In this document: positions 35,055 to 47,009 of the stretch, in pieces
Layout: every line of letters starts with the position of its first letter
Position numbering within the stretch: position 1 is the first letter of the stretch
Program-made: the position numbers and the translations under genes
Assembly: GCA_036346275.1 (NCBI GenBank)
Contig: CM070730.1
Span: forward strand, 43,942,918-44,006,917
DNA length: 64,000 nt
Direction of reading: 5' to 3'
DNA from: Otatea glauca
Taxonomy: Eukaryota; Streptophyta; Magnoliopsida; Poales; Poaceae
The notes under the pieces: generated by a model
The model's input: only the letters and a program-made list of their open reading frames with translations
What the model was told of the DNA's origin: nothing
The model's database searches: none

Positions 35055-35676
35055 TTTTACGGGAATGGCGGGATATTACCGTCGGTTCATAGAAGGATTC
35101 TCGACAATTGCTAAACCCACGCGATTGTTGAAGAAAGAAAAGAAGTTTGCATGGGCGCCGAGTGCGAGAAAAGTTTCATGGAATTAAAAAGCGTTTAACA
35201 ATGCCCCGTATTAGTATTGCGGATGTGCGTAATGGATTTGATATTTCTTGTGATGCTTGAAGCAAGGCTTGGGATGCGTGTTAATGCAAGAAGGCAAAGT
35301 CGTTGCTTATGCGTAGAGACAATTAAGACCGCATGAAGTGAATTACCCAACGCATGATTTGGAGTTAGTTGTAGTAGTGCATGCTTTAAAGATATGGCGT
35401 CATTATCTCATAGGAAATAGATGTGAGATATATACGGACCATAAGAGTCTGAAATACATATTCACTCAAGCTGACCTGAATATGAGACAGCGAAGATGGC
35501 TGGAGCTAATTAAGGATTATAACGTGGGAATCCATTATCACCCTGGAAAAGCCAATGTGGTGGCAGATGCTCTGAGTCGAAAGAGCCATAGCGCAAATAC
35601 AGTGTCAATGGAGGATCAACCGGAACTATGCAAGGAATTTCAGAAGCTAAGATTGGAAGTCGTTCATAAGGAATGA
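35055..35676 (+). pseudogene. G1 RNase H
   Basis: The first 280 bases hold the connection and the first RNase H motif in broken frames. The open part from 35338 reads NYPTHDLELVVVVHALKIWR, IYTDHKSLKYIFTQ, MRQRRWLELIKDYNVGI and HPGKANVVADALSRK. The catalytic Asp of YTDHKS and of ADALSR are kept. Several breaks around 35160-35320 lie at places where a CTG is expected. Confidence 0.88.
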
Positions 35677-36780
35677 TAGCTGCGCTAGAAGTGAAGCCAA
35701 CACTAGAGGATCAGATTAGAGAAGGTCAACAAGATGACGATAAAATTTCAAAAATCAAGGCTAAAAAGGAAGAAGGCCTAGCCTTAGATTTCACTCTGGA
35801 TGAGCAAGGAACCATGTTCTTTAAAAGCCGAATTTGCGTACCGGATATAAAGGAGCTGAAACAATTGATTCTTGAGGAAGCTCATGATTCTAAGTACTCA
35901 ATTCACCCAAGAAGTGCTAAGATGTACCAGGATTTGAAGGAGAGATTCTGGTGGCCGAATATGAAGCGTGAAGTGGCTGAGCATGTTGCATTATGCGACG
36001 TATGTCAAAGAGTAAAGCCATGCACCAAAGACCCACTGGTCATTGCGGTAGATTAAAAATTCCGGAATGGAAGTGGGAAGAAATCGGAATGGATTTTATC
36101 ACCGGTCTACCTAAGACTCAGAAAGGTTACGATTCCATTTGGGTTATTGTGGATCGTTTAACCAAGGTCGCTCATTTCATTCCAGTAAAGACCACTTACT
36201 CCGGAGATCGTTTAGCAGAATTGTACATGTCGAGGATTGTATGTTTGCATGGAGTGCCCAAGAAGATTGTGTCGATGAGGTACCCAATTTACCTCGAGAT
36301 TTTGGAATAAGTTGCACGAAGCAATGGGAACACAATCGAATTTTAGTCTGACATATCACCCGCAGACGGATGGTCGATGAGAGAGTAAATCAGATTTTAG
36401 AGGATATGTTGAGAGCTTGTGCTTTAGCTTATGCTACCTCTTGGGATAAATGTTTGCCATACGCGAATTGATTATAATAATAGTTATCAAGCTAGCCTCT
36501 ACGATGTCACCATTCGAGGCGTTGTATGGGCGTGCTTATCGTACCCGTTGAATTGGAATGAAAGCGGAGAACGTTAGTTTTGGGCCGATATTCTCGAAGA
36601 AGCGAGAAAGTCAAGTTGCAATGATCGAGAGAGGTTAAAGATAGCACAGTCAAGGCGAGAAAAGCTACGCAGATAATCGTCGTCGAGATTTGAGTTTGAA
36701 CGAGAAGATCATGTGTATCTCGAGTTACCCTCTTAAGGCGTTAAGAGATTCCACGTTAAAGGAAGCTTGCACCAAGATAT
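35673..36780 (+). pseudogene. G1 integrase
   Basis: The HHCC zinc region reads LILEEAHDSKYSIHPRSAKM, then ERFWWPNMK and CDVCQRVK (to 36056, where the frame stops). The catalytic core is in another frame from 35993: WKWEEIGMDFITGLPKTQ with the first Asp, VIVDRLTKVAHFIP, then a break before the second Asp. After 36310 only short pieces survive (HPQTDG-like, SPFEALYGRAYRT). Integrase inserts the DNA copy. Confidence 0.88.
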
Positions 36781-37107
36781 GTGGGTCCGTTCAAGATTAC
36801 GAGCCGTCGAGGAGAGGTAGCTTATCGATTAGAGTTGCCCAGTCTTTGGCGAGAGTGCATGATGTATTCCATGTGTCGCAGCTTAAGAAGTGTCTCGAGT
36901 GCCCACGGAGCAAACCCGTTGGATGCAATAGAAGCGCAAGAAGATTTGACTTATAAAGAGCAACGATCGAATTTTGGATGGTATGGAGCGCAAGACCGAA
37001 ACAAGTCTATTCGCTTTGAGAGTTTGATGGAGCAATCATTCGAAAGTGAAGCCACTTGGGAGCGAGAAGAAGATTTAAAGTCGAATTCGAACCTATTCTA
37101 TAGTTAG
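36781..37107 (+). pseudogene. G1 integrase C-terminus and chromodomain
   Basis: GPFKITSRRGEVAYRLELPS is the GPF/Y module, followed by VHDVFHVSQLKKCL in an overlapping frame and a chromodomain remnant (LTYKEQ; RNKSIRF; EATWEREEDLK; NLFYS). Chromodomains in this lineage steer insertion to heterochromatin. The frame runs to a TAG at 37105, but indels have disturbed the middle of the domain. Confidence 0.85.
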
Positions 37108-37135
37108 CCACAGAATCTCGGGTCGAGATTACATT

Positions 37136-37144
37136 AAGGGGAGG
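37136..37144 (+). promoter_or_regulatory. Polypurine tract of G1
   Basis: AAGGGGAGG two bases before the 3' LTR; it primes plus-strand DNA synthesis. Confidence 0.85.
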
Positions 37145-37146
37145 TT

Positions 37147-40100
37147 TGTAACATCCCAAAATTCAGCTTAATTAAGTTTTCTTGTTTAAAAGTGCATTTG
37201 TGATTTTCTCGAATTTATTTGGATTTTCTTTGGATGTATTGGAATTAAATGTTATTTCAAGTTTATTGCTTTTAATCAAAAGTATTTAAATCTGTGCCAA
37301 GTTAAAATAAAGTTTGGCCAAAATATTTTATTTGAGTCCGAATGTCTCAAAGTATTTTTGAGATTTTTCTTGGATTTTTCCTAATAGTTTTATTGCCTAA
37401 AATAAATAAAATGAATTTCTAGAATTATTTTAATTGGGAAACCCTTTTGAAAATCGGTGAAGCAGTGTTGGGCTCGGCCCATACACTGCGTGTGCTTGAC
37501 CAGTGGAGCGCGGCCCGATTAGCCCATGATCCCGGAGGAAATCGTCTCGAGCCGTTGGATCGCGATCGTATGGCTTGTGTCATGCCACGTCGCGAATGCG
37601 CCTAAGCCATAGGATCGTGATCGCGTGGTCGGTGGATCGTGTCTTTCCGTAACCCTAATCGATCGCGGCCGTTGATCAGCGAAGGCCAGTTGGATCTCGT
37701 CGGAAATCCGGTGCGTTCGTTGCGCCACGTGGGCGGTTCTTGTGAATCGTCTCCGTGCGGGACTCGGAAGTCGCCGCCGTGTCAGAAGGACTCCGCCGCC
37801 GCGTCGGTTGGTTTTCGTGCACCGTGCGTGGTCGTCGAGGCTATTTAAGGGGTCCGCAGCCTTCCCGAGAATCGTCATCGGCGCCGCAGACTTTTGGTCG
37901 GAAGGGTTTCGCGAGATTCGGCGTAGAACACGCCGGGAGCTCGTCGGAGTTGATCTGCTGCGGCCGCCGAGGTTTTCGCTAAAGAACGTCACGATTCGGC
38001 GGTTTTGGCGTTTGGTTCCAGATCCGGATTCGCCAAGGTGTGCGCGTCGGCGAAGCCACTTGTTCACGTCGGGGACACGTCGAACGCCGTCGCCGTAGCT
38101 TCTTCCTCATCTCGGTGGTTTTCTTCGCGTCGTTTCGCCATTAGTCTCGGGTGAGTTTTTGACCGTCGGATCGAGCGAGCGGGAGGATTGAACCGCGTCG
38201 CATGTATCCGTCGCCGTTCGATCGGATCGGACCGTAGATGCGTGCGCGTGTCGCGCATCGGCGAAGCGGGCTGCTGCGACCAATCGGGGACGAGGCGCGT
38301 GGCGCTGCGGGTTTCGGCGTCGTCGGCGCGGGTTCACGATGGACGGAGGAGGTCTCGTGGACCAGGTCTATGCGCCGAGGCCACGTGTCGAGCTCTAGTT
38401 GGTTCGGTCCATGGCTGACGCCACGGCGTCGTAAATCGCTTTTCGATTATAAAAATAAATCTGTTAAAATCGAATTTCGATTTTCTAATTTGATATTTAT
38501 TTCAAACTTCAAAAGGCTATATCTTTTGCATCGTAACTCGGATTTGAGTGATTCCAGTTTCTAAAAATTTGTAAAATTGAGATCTATTTATTGGTGAATT
38601 TTAACTGATTTTTGGAGTTTAATTGCTCTCTGTTTTGGTATTTATTTACTTTTCTCTTTGATGCACGCGTAGAGCGTTGAATTGTGCGGCGCTTGGAGGA
38701 AGATCAAGCAACTCAAGAGCAAACTTCAGATCCAGATCAGGACCTATTCCAAGGCAAGTTGTGCTTTGATCATGTTGAACCCATGTTTATAAAATAGCTA
38801 TGTTTGATTTACACTATTGCATATATTTCAAATATACAAGCGTGTCAAATTAGTTTGGGCTTAGCTAAAATACCAGATTGGTCTATACCCTACCTTGTCA
38901 TTGTATGCCATGATCCATTGTCACCTAGATTGGTTTAATATAGTTGGTTAATAATTATAATCAACATTGGAGGTTTAGTTAAGTATTAGTTGCTTAGCCA
39001 TGCCACGTCATCACATGTGTCATCACCATTGATAATTAATCTTGATTAATGGAATATGGAACAATGTTATGAACTTGTGTGTCATGTGGGATCACACGAT
39101 GAGATTGAGTTGTTGTGGCGAGTCATGTCACGCATAGCGATGTTTGAATTGTTGATGGCATGTGGTGCTTGGTAATCAACGGGTGATAATAACTTAGATT
39201 GGGGCAAGTGGCAAGGGCGAGGAGGCCAAGGTGGGCCCAATGGGCGATGGTATGTGGATGTCTTGCCTTGATCACACTAAGGACTTAACCTTGCAAGCCT
39301 TTGACTGAGTCAATCATGCAACCACATGTCCGTATGGGCCACCTAGTGAGTAATTTGCAAAGTCTTAATGTTGATACTATCGTGGTCGGTGTGAGTTCCC
39401 GGTCGGTGTAATTCACATGGCGCAAGAGGGGGCACGGGCGTGGTTTTCAGACCATGATGTTGAAACCTTAGCGGGTAGTATCGGGTTAAGATAGAGCATT
39501 GTAAAGGCTTTGTTATAATCTTTCGCCTTTGTGGTGTTTGGTTGTATCACGTGGGTAAAGTGCATAACCTCTGCAGAGTGTGAAACTATTCGGATAGCCG
39601 TGCTCGCGGTATTGAGCAATGCTCGGGAATTACAGTTAAGGGTTAGTTTAATAAATTGGACAACTTGGTTGGGATGGCAGGATTGCCATATGGAAGATTG
39701 GAACTTGATTTAGGATTGAGATCTTGGTTTACTTGAGAAACCCTGAACTTATTTATCATTGTTATTTATTTTACATTCTTTAAAATCTATTTACTGTATT
39801 TGTTCATAAATGCTGCTTATTGCAAAATAGCCATGATAGCCTATCCTTTGGAATAAGCCTTACATATAGATAAATAGTACTGCATTCTGTGCACAACTTG
39901 TTGAGTGCTTTAAGTACTCACCCTTGCCAAACAACAATAATCAACAGTTGAAGAATCTACACCTGTGTTGGAAGATGAAGTTCATGAAGACACGAGTCAT
40001 TAGGGTCCGAGCCTTGTCGGTTGCTGTGGTGAATGATGAGCTATCTACGTTTCTACTTTCATTTGCGCTTAATTATTAGCTTATATTCTCCGTCTTGCCC

Positions 40101-40288
40101 TGCGTGGCTTAATAATGTAAGTTGGTCATAAGATCATACATTTAGCTATATCAATAAATGAACTATTATTCCATTATCGTTGTGTATGATGTGATATGTA
40201 CCAATGTTAAGCTGTGTGCACTAGCGTTGATCCTGGGAATAGTGCAGTAAACACAGTGGGTTCGAATCAGTGGATTCGGGTCCCTACA
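37147..40288 (+). repeat. 3' LTR of G1
   Basis: 3.14 kb, TGTAACATCC to GGGTCCCTACA. It keeps the terminal ACA lost from the 5' copy. It contains the TATA-like box (37841-37850) and the split reading frame: block A ends CCAAG at 38753, block B 39948-40003 is in frame and reads V then EESTPVLEDEVHEDTSH and stop. The block A acceptor is damaged in this copy (TGATGCACGCGTAG versus TGATGCAG). Confidence 0.92.
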
Positions 40289-40446
40289 CGATTTACATCA
40301 ATAAGTAAAGAGCTTCATAAGCAAGTCACATACTTGTTGATCAATACAATGATATACATTCATTGGACCAATAATCATATTATTATTCATAAATATAGTC
40401 ATGTTACAATCATCTAAATGATTACCACAAGGGCATAACACTAACA
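40289..40446 (-). repeat. 5' LTR of copia A, 5' segment
   Basis: On the minus strand opens TGTTAGTGTTATGCCCTTGT at 40446 and aligns with the first 115 bases of the copia B 3' LTR at 44243 and its continuation at 47287. G1 separates it from the rest of its LTR. The next bases to the right belong to the gag of copia B. Confidence 0.85.
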
Positions 40447-41364
40447 GAGAAACCATAACCTGATGAACCTGCTGAAAATGCCACTCGAGCTGAAAAGAAT
40501 GAGTATGCAAAGCATTGCACTGACGCCATTGATGTTAGCTGTCTCATGCTTGTCACCATGAACTCTGAGCTTCAGAAGCAATATAAGGATGTGGATGCCC
40601 ATAATATGATTGTGGGTTTGAAAGGCATGTTTGAGAACCAAGCTAAGGCTGAGAGGTACAACACCACGAAGTCCTTGTTGCGTGCAGGCTAGCTGAAGGG
40701 AGTTCGGTCAGCCCTCATGTGATCAAAATGATTGGTTATATTGAGAGCTTGGGAAAGCTTGGTTTTCCCCTTGCTCCAGAGTTGGCCACTGATTTGGTTC
40801 TCCAATCGCTCTCTCAGAGCTATGAGCCATTCATTTTGAACTTTCATATGAATGGCATGGAGAAGACCTTAACCGATCTGCATGGGATGCTCAAGTCAGC
40901 CGAGGAGAGCATTAAGAAAAGCTCTAGTCATGTGATGATGGTTCAAAAGACTACTAAGTTCAAGAAGAAGAAGTTCTCTAAGACTAGTGGTCAAGATAAG
41001 GGTGCGGGTAAGTCTCAAGATAACATCTCGAGCAACAAGTCTAAGCTTCAGAAGCAAAAGGCTGGAAAAGTACGTGGCAGACAAGAAGAAAGGAAGTAAG
41101 ACTTCCACTTCAGGTATTAATGTTATAGAGATCAGTATTGCTATTTCTCATATTAGTTCTTGGGTATTTGATACCAGATCGGTTGCTCATATTTGCAACT
41201 CGATGCAGGGACTGATAAAGAGTAGAAGTTTTGCAAGAGACAAAGTAGAGCTTCGTGTTGGCAATAAAGCAAGAGTTGCTGGATTGGCTGTTGGCACTTA
41301 TCCATTATCTTTACCTTCAGGACTAGTTATGGAATTAATAATTGTTATTATGTTCCTGCTTTGA
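40447..41364 (+). pseudogene. Copia B gag and protease
   Basis: Enters in mid gag (DVSCLMLVTMNSELQKQY; GLKGMFENQAKAERY), slips frame near 40690, and continues MIGYIESLGKLGFPL to the Lys-rich linker. The region that holds the CCHC knuckle in A is deleted: the linker runs straight into YVADKKKGSK. The protease motif is VFDTRSVAHIC, so the catalytic DTG is DTR and would be inactive. A frameshift near 41340 follows. Confidence 0.85.
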
Positions 41365-42458
41365 GTAGAAACATTATCTCTGCTTCATGTTTGGGGGCAG
41401 AGGGTTATCACTTTGTTGGTAAAAACAATTGTTGTTCCATTTATAAAAGTGATATGTTCTACAGTAGTTGTCCTGTAGTTAATGGTTTATATATTTTGGA
41501 ACTTGATCATGTGCCGATCTATAACATAAATGCTAAGAAGCTTCGGCCTAATGATTTGAATCCCACTTACATTTGGCATTGTCGCTTAGGTCATATAAAT
41601 GAGAAACGCGTAATGAAGCTCCATAAGGATAGTCTTCTAGATTCATTTGATTTTGAATCATTTGAAACGTGCGAATCTTGTTTACTTGGCAAGATGACTA
41701 AGATACCTTTGTCTGGTATAGGTGAGAGGGCTAGTAACTTATTGGCCATTGTACATACAGATGTATGTGGACCGATGAGCGCAACGGCCAGAGGTGGTTT
41801 TCAGTATTTCATAACTTTTACTGATGACTTTAGTAGATACAGTTACATCTACTTAATGAGGCACAAGTCTGAATCCTTTGAAAAGTTCAAGGAATTTCAT
41901 AATGAGGTACAAAATTAGCTTGGCAAGACAATCAAAGCTTTACGATCAGATCGTGGAGGAGAATATTTTAGCCAAGAGTTTGGTGATCATCTGAAGCAAT
42001 GTGGAATTGTTCCACAGCTTACACCGCCGGGAACGCCTCAATGGAATGGGGTATCCGAACATCGAAACCGAACTTTGTTGGACATGGTTCGGTCAATGAT
42101 GAGCCAAAGTGATATACCATTGTCCTTTTGGGGATTTGCTCTAGAAACAGCCGCATTCACTATTAACAGGGTTCCATCTAAATCAGCAGAGAAGACACCA
42201 TATGAGATATGGACCGAAAAGCATCCCAGATTATCTTTTCTCAAAGTTTGGGGCTGTGATGCATATGTAAAATATTTGATGTCTGATAAGCTCATGCCCA
42301 AGTCACGAAAATGCTTCTTTATGGGGTATCCTAAGGAAACCAAAGGATATTACTTTTACATAAAGGAAGAGAACAAAGTGTTTGTTGCTCGTAATGGTGT
42401 ATTTTTGGAGAAAGAAATTCTTTCCAAGGGAGTTAGTGGGAGCACGGTGCAACCCTAA
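41361..42458 (+). pseudogene. Copia B integrase
   Basis: IWHCRLGHINEKRVMKLH and CESCLLGKMTK form the zinc region; HTDVCGPMSA carries the first Asp; a TAG at 41916-41918 replaces Gln; then LRSDRGGEYFSQEF (second Asp) and TPQWNGVSEHRN (Glu), and MLDMVRSMMSQSD to 42458. Apart from the stop the core is intact in one frame. Confidence 0.9.
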
Positions 42459-43502
42459 AAGATTCGAGAACAATTTGAAAGTGTTTCAGTTTCCACCGAA
42501 ACTCCACAGGCTATACAAGAAGTTGTACAACCTGTAGAGGATACACCAGCTCCACGTAGGTCTGGCAGACAACGTCGAACAACCATAATGTATGGGCATG
42601 ATGTTCTATCGTTGGATAAGGGAGAAACATTGTTGTTGGATAACGATGAGCCTAGGACTTATGAGGAAGCAATGATGGACCCGGACTCTGAGAAATGGCT
42701 TGAAGCCATCAGATCCGAAATAAAATCCATGCATGACAATCAAGTTTAGAACTTGGTTGATCCGCCTGATGGTGTAAAAACCATAGAGTGCAAATGGATT
42801 TTTAAGATTAAGAAGGACATGGATGGAAATGTTCACATCCATAAAACTCGATTGGTGGCAAAGGGTTTTAAACAAATTCAAGGTGTTGACTATGATGAAA
42901 CCTTCTCTTCCGTCGCTATGCTTAAGTCTGTTCGGATAATTCTAGCTATTGCCGCATATTTTGATTATGAGATATGGCAAATGGATGTCAAAACAGCTTT
43001 CCTCAATGGAAACCTAAGTGAGGATGTGTACATGACACAGCCTGAGGGTTTTATCGATCCACATAATGCTGGAAAGGTATGCAAGCTTCAGAGATCCATT
43101 TATGGATTGAAGCAAGCATCTCGGAGTTGGACCATTTATTTTTGATGAGGTAGTCAAAGGGTTTGGCTTCGTCAGAATGAAGAAGAGCACTGCGTCTATA
43201 AGAAGACCAGTGGGAGCGCACTTGTATTGTTGATCTTATATGTGGATGACATATTGTTGATCGGAAATGATATTCCTATGCTGGAATCTGTAAAGTCTTC
43301 ATTAAGAAAGTGTTTCTCTATGAAAGACTTAGGAGAGGCAGCATATATCTTGGGAATTAAGATCTACAGAGATAGGTCTAAAAAACTAATTGGATTATGC
43401 CAAGATACGTACATTGACAAGGCGTTGAAGAGGTTCAACATGCAAGATTCCAAGAGAGGTTTCTTGCCCATGTCACATGGTATTAGCCTTAGCAAGACTT
43501 AG
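42459..43502 (+). pseudogene. Copia B reverse transcriptase
   Basis: A TAG at 42747-42749 stands for Trp. Then VDPPDGVKTIECKWIFK, QMDVKTAFLNGNLSEDVYM, IYGLKQASRSW, a +1 base slip at about 43140, and LILYVDDILLIGND (about 43230) with both catalytic Asp. It ends at TAG 43500-43502, where copia A has a sense codon. Confidence 0.9.
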
Positions 43503-44222
43503 TGTCCTTCGAACACTGATGAGCGGGATAGGATGAGTAAGATTCCATATGCTTCGGCAATTAGGTCTATTATGTATGCCATGATTTGTACATGATCGGA
43601 TGTGTCGTATGCTCTAAGTGTTACGAGCAGATATCAGTCAGATCCAAGTGAAGGTCATTGGATAGCAGTTAAAAACATCCTCAAGTACTTGAGAAGAACT
43701 AAGGATGTGTTCCTTGTTTATGGAGGTGAGGAAAGGCTCGTTGTAAGTGGTTACACCGATGCAAGTTTCCAAACCGATAAAGATGATTATCGTTCGCAAT
43801 ATGGTTATGTGTTCATGCTGAATGGAGGAGCAGTAAGTTGGAAGAGTTCCAAGCAGAGTACGGTTGCTAATTCTATAACAGAGGCCAAGTACATTGCGGC
43901 TTCAGAAGCTTCAAAGGAGGCTATTTGGATTAAGAAGTTCATCACTAAATTTGGTGTGGTTGATAATGCTTCTAGCTCATTGGATCTCTATTGTGATAAT
44001 AGTGCTCCCATTGCACAAGTAAAGGAGCCTAGATCGCATCAAAATTCCAAGCACATACAATGGCGCTACCACCTTATCCGAGAGATTGTGGATAGAGGTG
44101 ATGTGAAGATATGCAAGGTGCACACGGATTCAAATGTATCTGATTCGTTGACAAAACCGCTTCCACAGCCAAAACATGAAGCACACATGAGAGCCATGGG
44201 TATTATATATTTGCATGGTTGA
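43503..44222 (+). pseudogene. Copia B RNase H and end of pol
   Basis: After a TGA at 43593-43595 (Arg in related proteins), 206 residues are open: YALSVTSRYQSDPSEGHW, VVSGYTDASFQTDKDDYRSQ (first Asp), KQSTVANSITEAKYIAASEA (Glu), LDLYCDNSAPIAQ (Asp), KHIQWRYHLIREIVDRGDVK and DSLTKPLPQPKH. The stop at 44222 is the natural end of pol. Confidence 0.92.
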
Positions 44223-44231
44223 CTCAAGTGC

Positions 44232-44241
44232 AAGTGGGAGA
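44232..44241 (+). promoter_or_regulatory. Polypurine tract of copia B
   Basis: AAGTGGGAGA immediately before the LTR start TGTTGG at 44243. Confidence 0.8.
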
Positions 44242-44865
44242 CTGTTGGTGATATGCCCTTGAGGCGGTCACAGAGATGATTTTATCACGCCTTATGTTTA
44301 TGGAATAATATAATTGTTTGTCCTTTGAATAAATATCGATTGGATTAATCAACAATGTAACATCCCAAAATTGGTGTTTTGGAATGTTTGAATTTGAAAA
44401 TGAACCATTTGTATTTTTCCCAGATTAATCAAAGCTTAAATTGAATTTTATATTTATGAAATGATTTAATTTGACAGATCTATTCATCAAACAAAAGATT
44501 TTAGTTGGGTTCATTATCCTTCAAGGAATATTTCTGTATTTTTGGAGATTTTTCTGAATTTATTTGCAATTTATTTGAGTTTCTGGAATTTCATTAATTC
44601 GGAAAATGTTTTAATTTCGAAAACCCTTTTCGTGCGAATCCTTCCACGGCCCGTTTCCTCTCCCGCGCGGCCCGCTCACTTTTCCCTACGCTCGGCCTGC
44701 TTCGCGCGTTCGCCCGGCCCAGCCTGCCCGCTCCGCCGCGGCCGTCCGATGGGCGACACATGTGTGGCTTGGATGCAGCCGCGTCGCCCCTCGCCGCCGT
44801 CGCCGAAACCCTATCCCTAATTGCGCCATTTTCGGCGTCTGTGTCGCGCATGCCTCCCAAGACCC

Positions 44866-44875
44866 CTATTTAAGG
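44866..44875 (+). promoter_or_regulatory. TATA-like box of LTR G5
   Basis: CTATTTAAGG, same as in G1. A GTGAGC splice donor follows the first GC-rich exon-like block at 45022. Confidence 0.65.
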
Positions 44876-45701
44876 AGTTGCGCCCCCTCCGAGGTTCCCC
44901 TTCGTCCGCTGCGTCCGTCGCCCCGTCTCGCATCACCCGAGAGCCATCCGTCACGGAGATCTCGCTCGCCGAAGTTCCTCCATCGTCCTGAGGTCTTCTC
45001 CGTCACCGTTTGCCGTCGATGGTGAGCCTCCGCCGCTTCTTTTGATCGCATCGAGTTCACCGAGTTGCCCTCTCTCTTTTGTCCCTAGCCCCGAGCCGTT
45101 TCGTCGCATTTTTGCGTGTGGCCAAGGTCTTCTTCTTCTGCTCCGGCAAGTTCACGTCGCCGCCGAGCCGCCCCGCCCTTGCCGCGTTGGCGCGCGTGGC
45201 CGCCACCTCGGCGCCACGTCGCCCGCTTTCCGCCCGATCAGCGCCGCCTCGCCTCCCGTGCCCGCGTCGCGTCACCCGCCCACATGGAAGCCACGTCAGC
45301 GCCGCGTCGGCTGCCACGTCTGCCCTAACCCGCCGCATGGCGCCACATCGGCCGGTCTGCCGTGTCACCCGAACCCTCCTCGGTGGACGCAGTTCACCAT
45401 GAGCCGTGCCTCTAACATGTGGACACCATGTGTCATTCGGTGTTTCTTTTTTTTTCTGATTTTCCAGAAAATCAAAAATTCCAGCCAATCAGAGAGCACC
45501 ACGTGTCAGCCTTTCTGATTTTTCAGAATTTCTGATATGGGAATCTTCCAGGAGCCCGTTCTCCTTCGTTCGAGCTCCGATTCCAGTGATTCAAATTTCT
45601 AAATTCATCTAAATTCATGAGCTATATTCCAGTACCATTATTTTCAATTTCTGAATTTTGTTTGAATTTGTTTTATTTATTTGCTCTCGTTTCGCGTGTA
45701 G

Positions 45702-47009
45702 ACGACGTAGTCGAAGCTCAAGCGAATCAGCAGTCAGAGTTAGATCTAGCAAGAGGTATCGAAAGCAAGTCTTCCTTGAACATATTGATCCCAAATTTAC
45801 AAAATGCCTATATTGTTTTAAATTATGCATGCTTACTTTTATGCAATGTACTTTAAATAAAGTTTAGAGTATAGTTAAATACCAGAATTTGTTATACCCT
45901 CATTGTTAATGATCGTGTCGAACCTTTGTCACCCTAGGTAATACTAGCTATTTTATTCGGTGATAGCCAGTAGATTAGAATGGGACGGTAGAACTACTTA
46001 GTCCAGCTTAAACATTTCGGTATTATGCCAGTATGGGAATAATTTAAAACATTGTTGAATCTTATTTGTGATGTCGCGGCAATTGGTGTTGCTATTGTTA
46101 TTTAAATGAAATAAAGTGGAAAATATGGTTTAGACCAGGACGGATGGATGTTTGGCTAGTGCAGAAAGCACGAGACCTTGGTATGTGAATGTTCCGCCAT
46201 AGTCAATTAAGGACCGAAGCATGTGTTATCATCGACCAAGCACTACCGTACAACCACAAGTCTATATGGGTACGACCTGGCTAAATAATTTGTGCGTCTC
46301 ATTATTAGCTTCGCCAGTTGGTGAGTGCTAGATGTTGGCAGGCGCAAGAGGGGGCTTCCGTACTGGACAGCTAGAACCCTAACATCGGTGAAACCTTAGC
46401 AGGCGAGGTTAATAATGGGGTTGTACCTTGTAAAGGCCTTGTCATGATCTCTCTGCCGACACACCAAAGGAAATGTGTTAATTGCATGGCAACAAGAGTC
46501 GATCATGTCTCGTGGGTAAAGCTGTACACACTCGGCAGAGTTAAAACTACTTAAGTAGCCGTGTCCACGGTCAAGGGCAGGCGAGGTATGCTTGCACATT
46601 GTAGATTTCATGGTTTTGTTTTAAAGGAAAATGATAGTTTGGGAATCCGTGAGCAGATGGAACTCTCAGGTTATGATTTGGCAGATGGAGCCAGTCAGGT
46701 AGCTAGAACCTGCTTTAGTTGTTAATCAAATTCAATTACTATTCAATTACATTTTGGACAAATGATGCTTTGTGAAATTACTATTGGTATTTACAGTTAA
46801 ACATTGCTTTATGCTAAAAGAGCCATATTATGCCTTCAATTGTTTAGCCTTGCATATAGTTATCATGCATTATGTTTCCAAGACTTCCGGAGTACATTTT
46901 GTACTCACCCTTGCAACATCCCCAACTTTCCACAGAGGAGTTCGCAGAAGCTGAAGATGACTACGATTTCTACGCTTGTGGTTACGACGAAGGCGATCCG
47001 GAATGCTAG
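45702..47009 (+). other. Split acidic reading frame inside LTR G5
   Basis: Block A 45702-45755 follows TTTCGCGTGTAG and encodes DDVVEAQANQQSELDLAR before a GTATCG donor. Block B 46936-47009 follows CAACTTTCCACAG. The junction codon is G plus AG (Glu), then EFAEAEDDYDFYACGYDEGD, three more residues and a stop at 47009. The gap is 1180 bp. The amino acids differ from G1-G3 but splice positions, phase, acidity and stop position correspond. Confidence 0.5.

Larger units (their letters stand above)
28341..40288 (+). mobile_element. Complete Tekay/Del chromovirus G1
   Basis: 5' LTR 28341-31470, PBS, leader, gag, protease, RT, RNase H, integrase, chromodomain, purine tract, 3' LTR 37147-40288. The LTRs begin TGTAACATCCCAAAATTC. 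Flanks are CGAAT (28336-28340) and CGATT (40289-40293), a target duplication with one mismatch. It sits in the 5' LTR of copia A. Lineage follows from the 3.1 kb LTRs and the C-terminal chromodomain. Confidence 0.92.
22370..40446 (-). mobile_element. Ty1/copia element A, 3' part cut off, interrupted by G1
   Basis: Minus strand: 5' LTR (40446-40289 and 28340-27142, split by G1), PBS at 27129-27141, leader, then gag-pol from 25660 down to 22370, where element C begins. The LTR opens TGTTAGTGTTATGCCC, related to TGTTGGTGATATGCCC of copia B. Element A sits in the gag of B. RNase H and the 3' LTR are missing from the window. Confidence 0.85.

Noticed and set aside
44542..45518. Frames up to 158 residues in the GC-rich part of G5
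   Set aside because: Arg/Pro/Ser-rich chance frames in an LTR on both strands.
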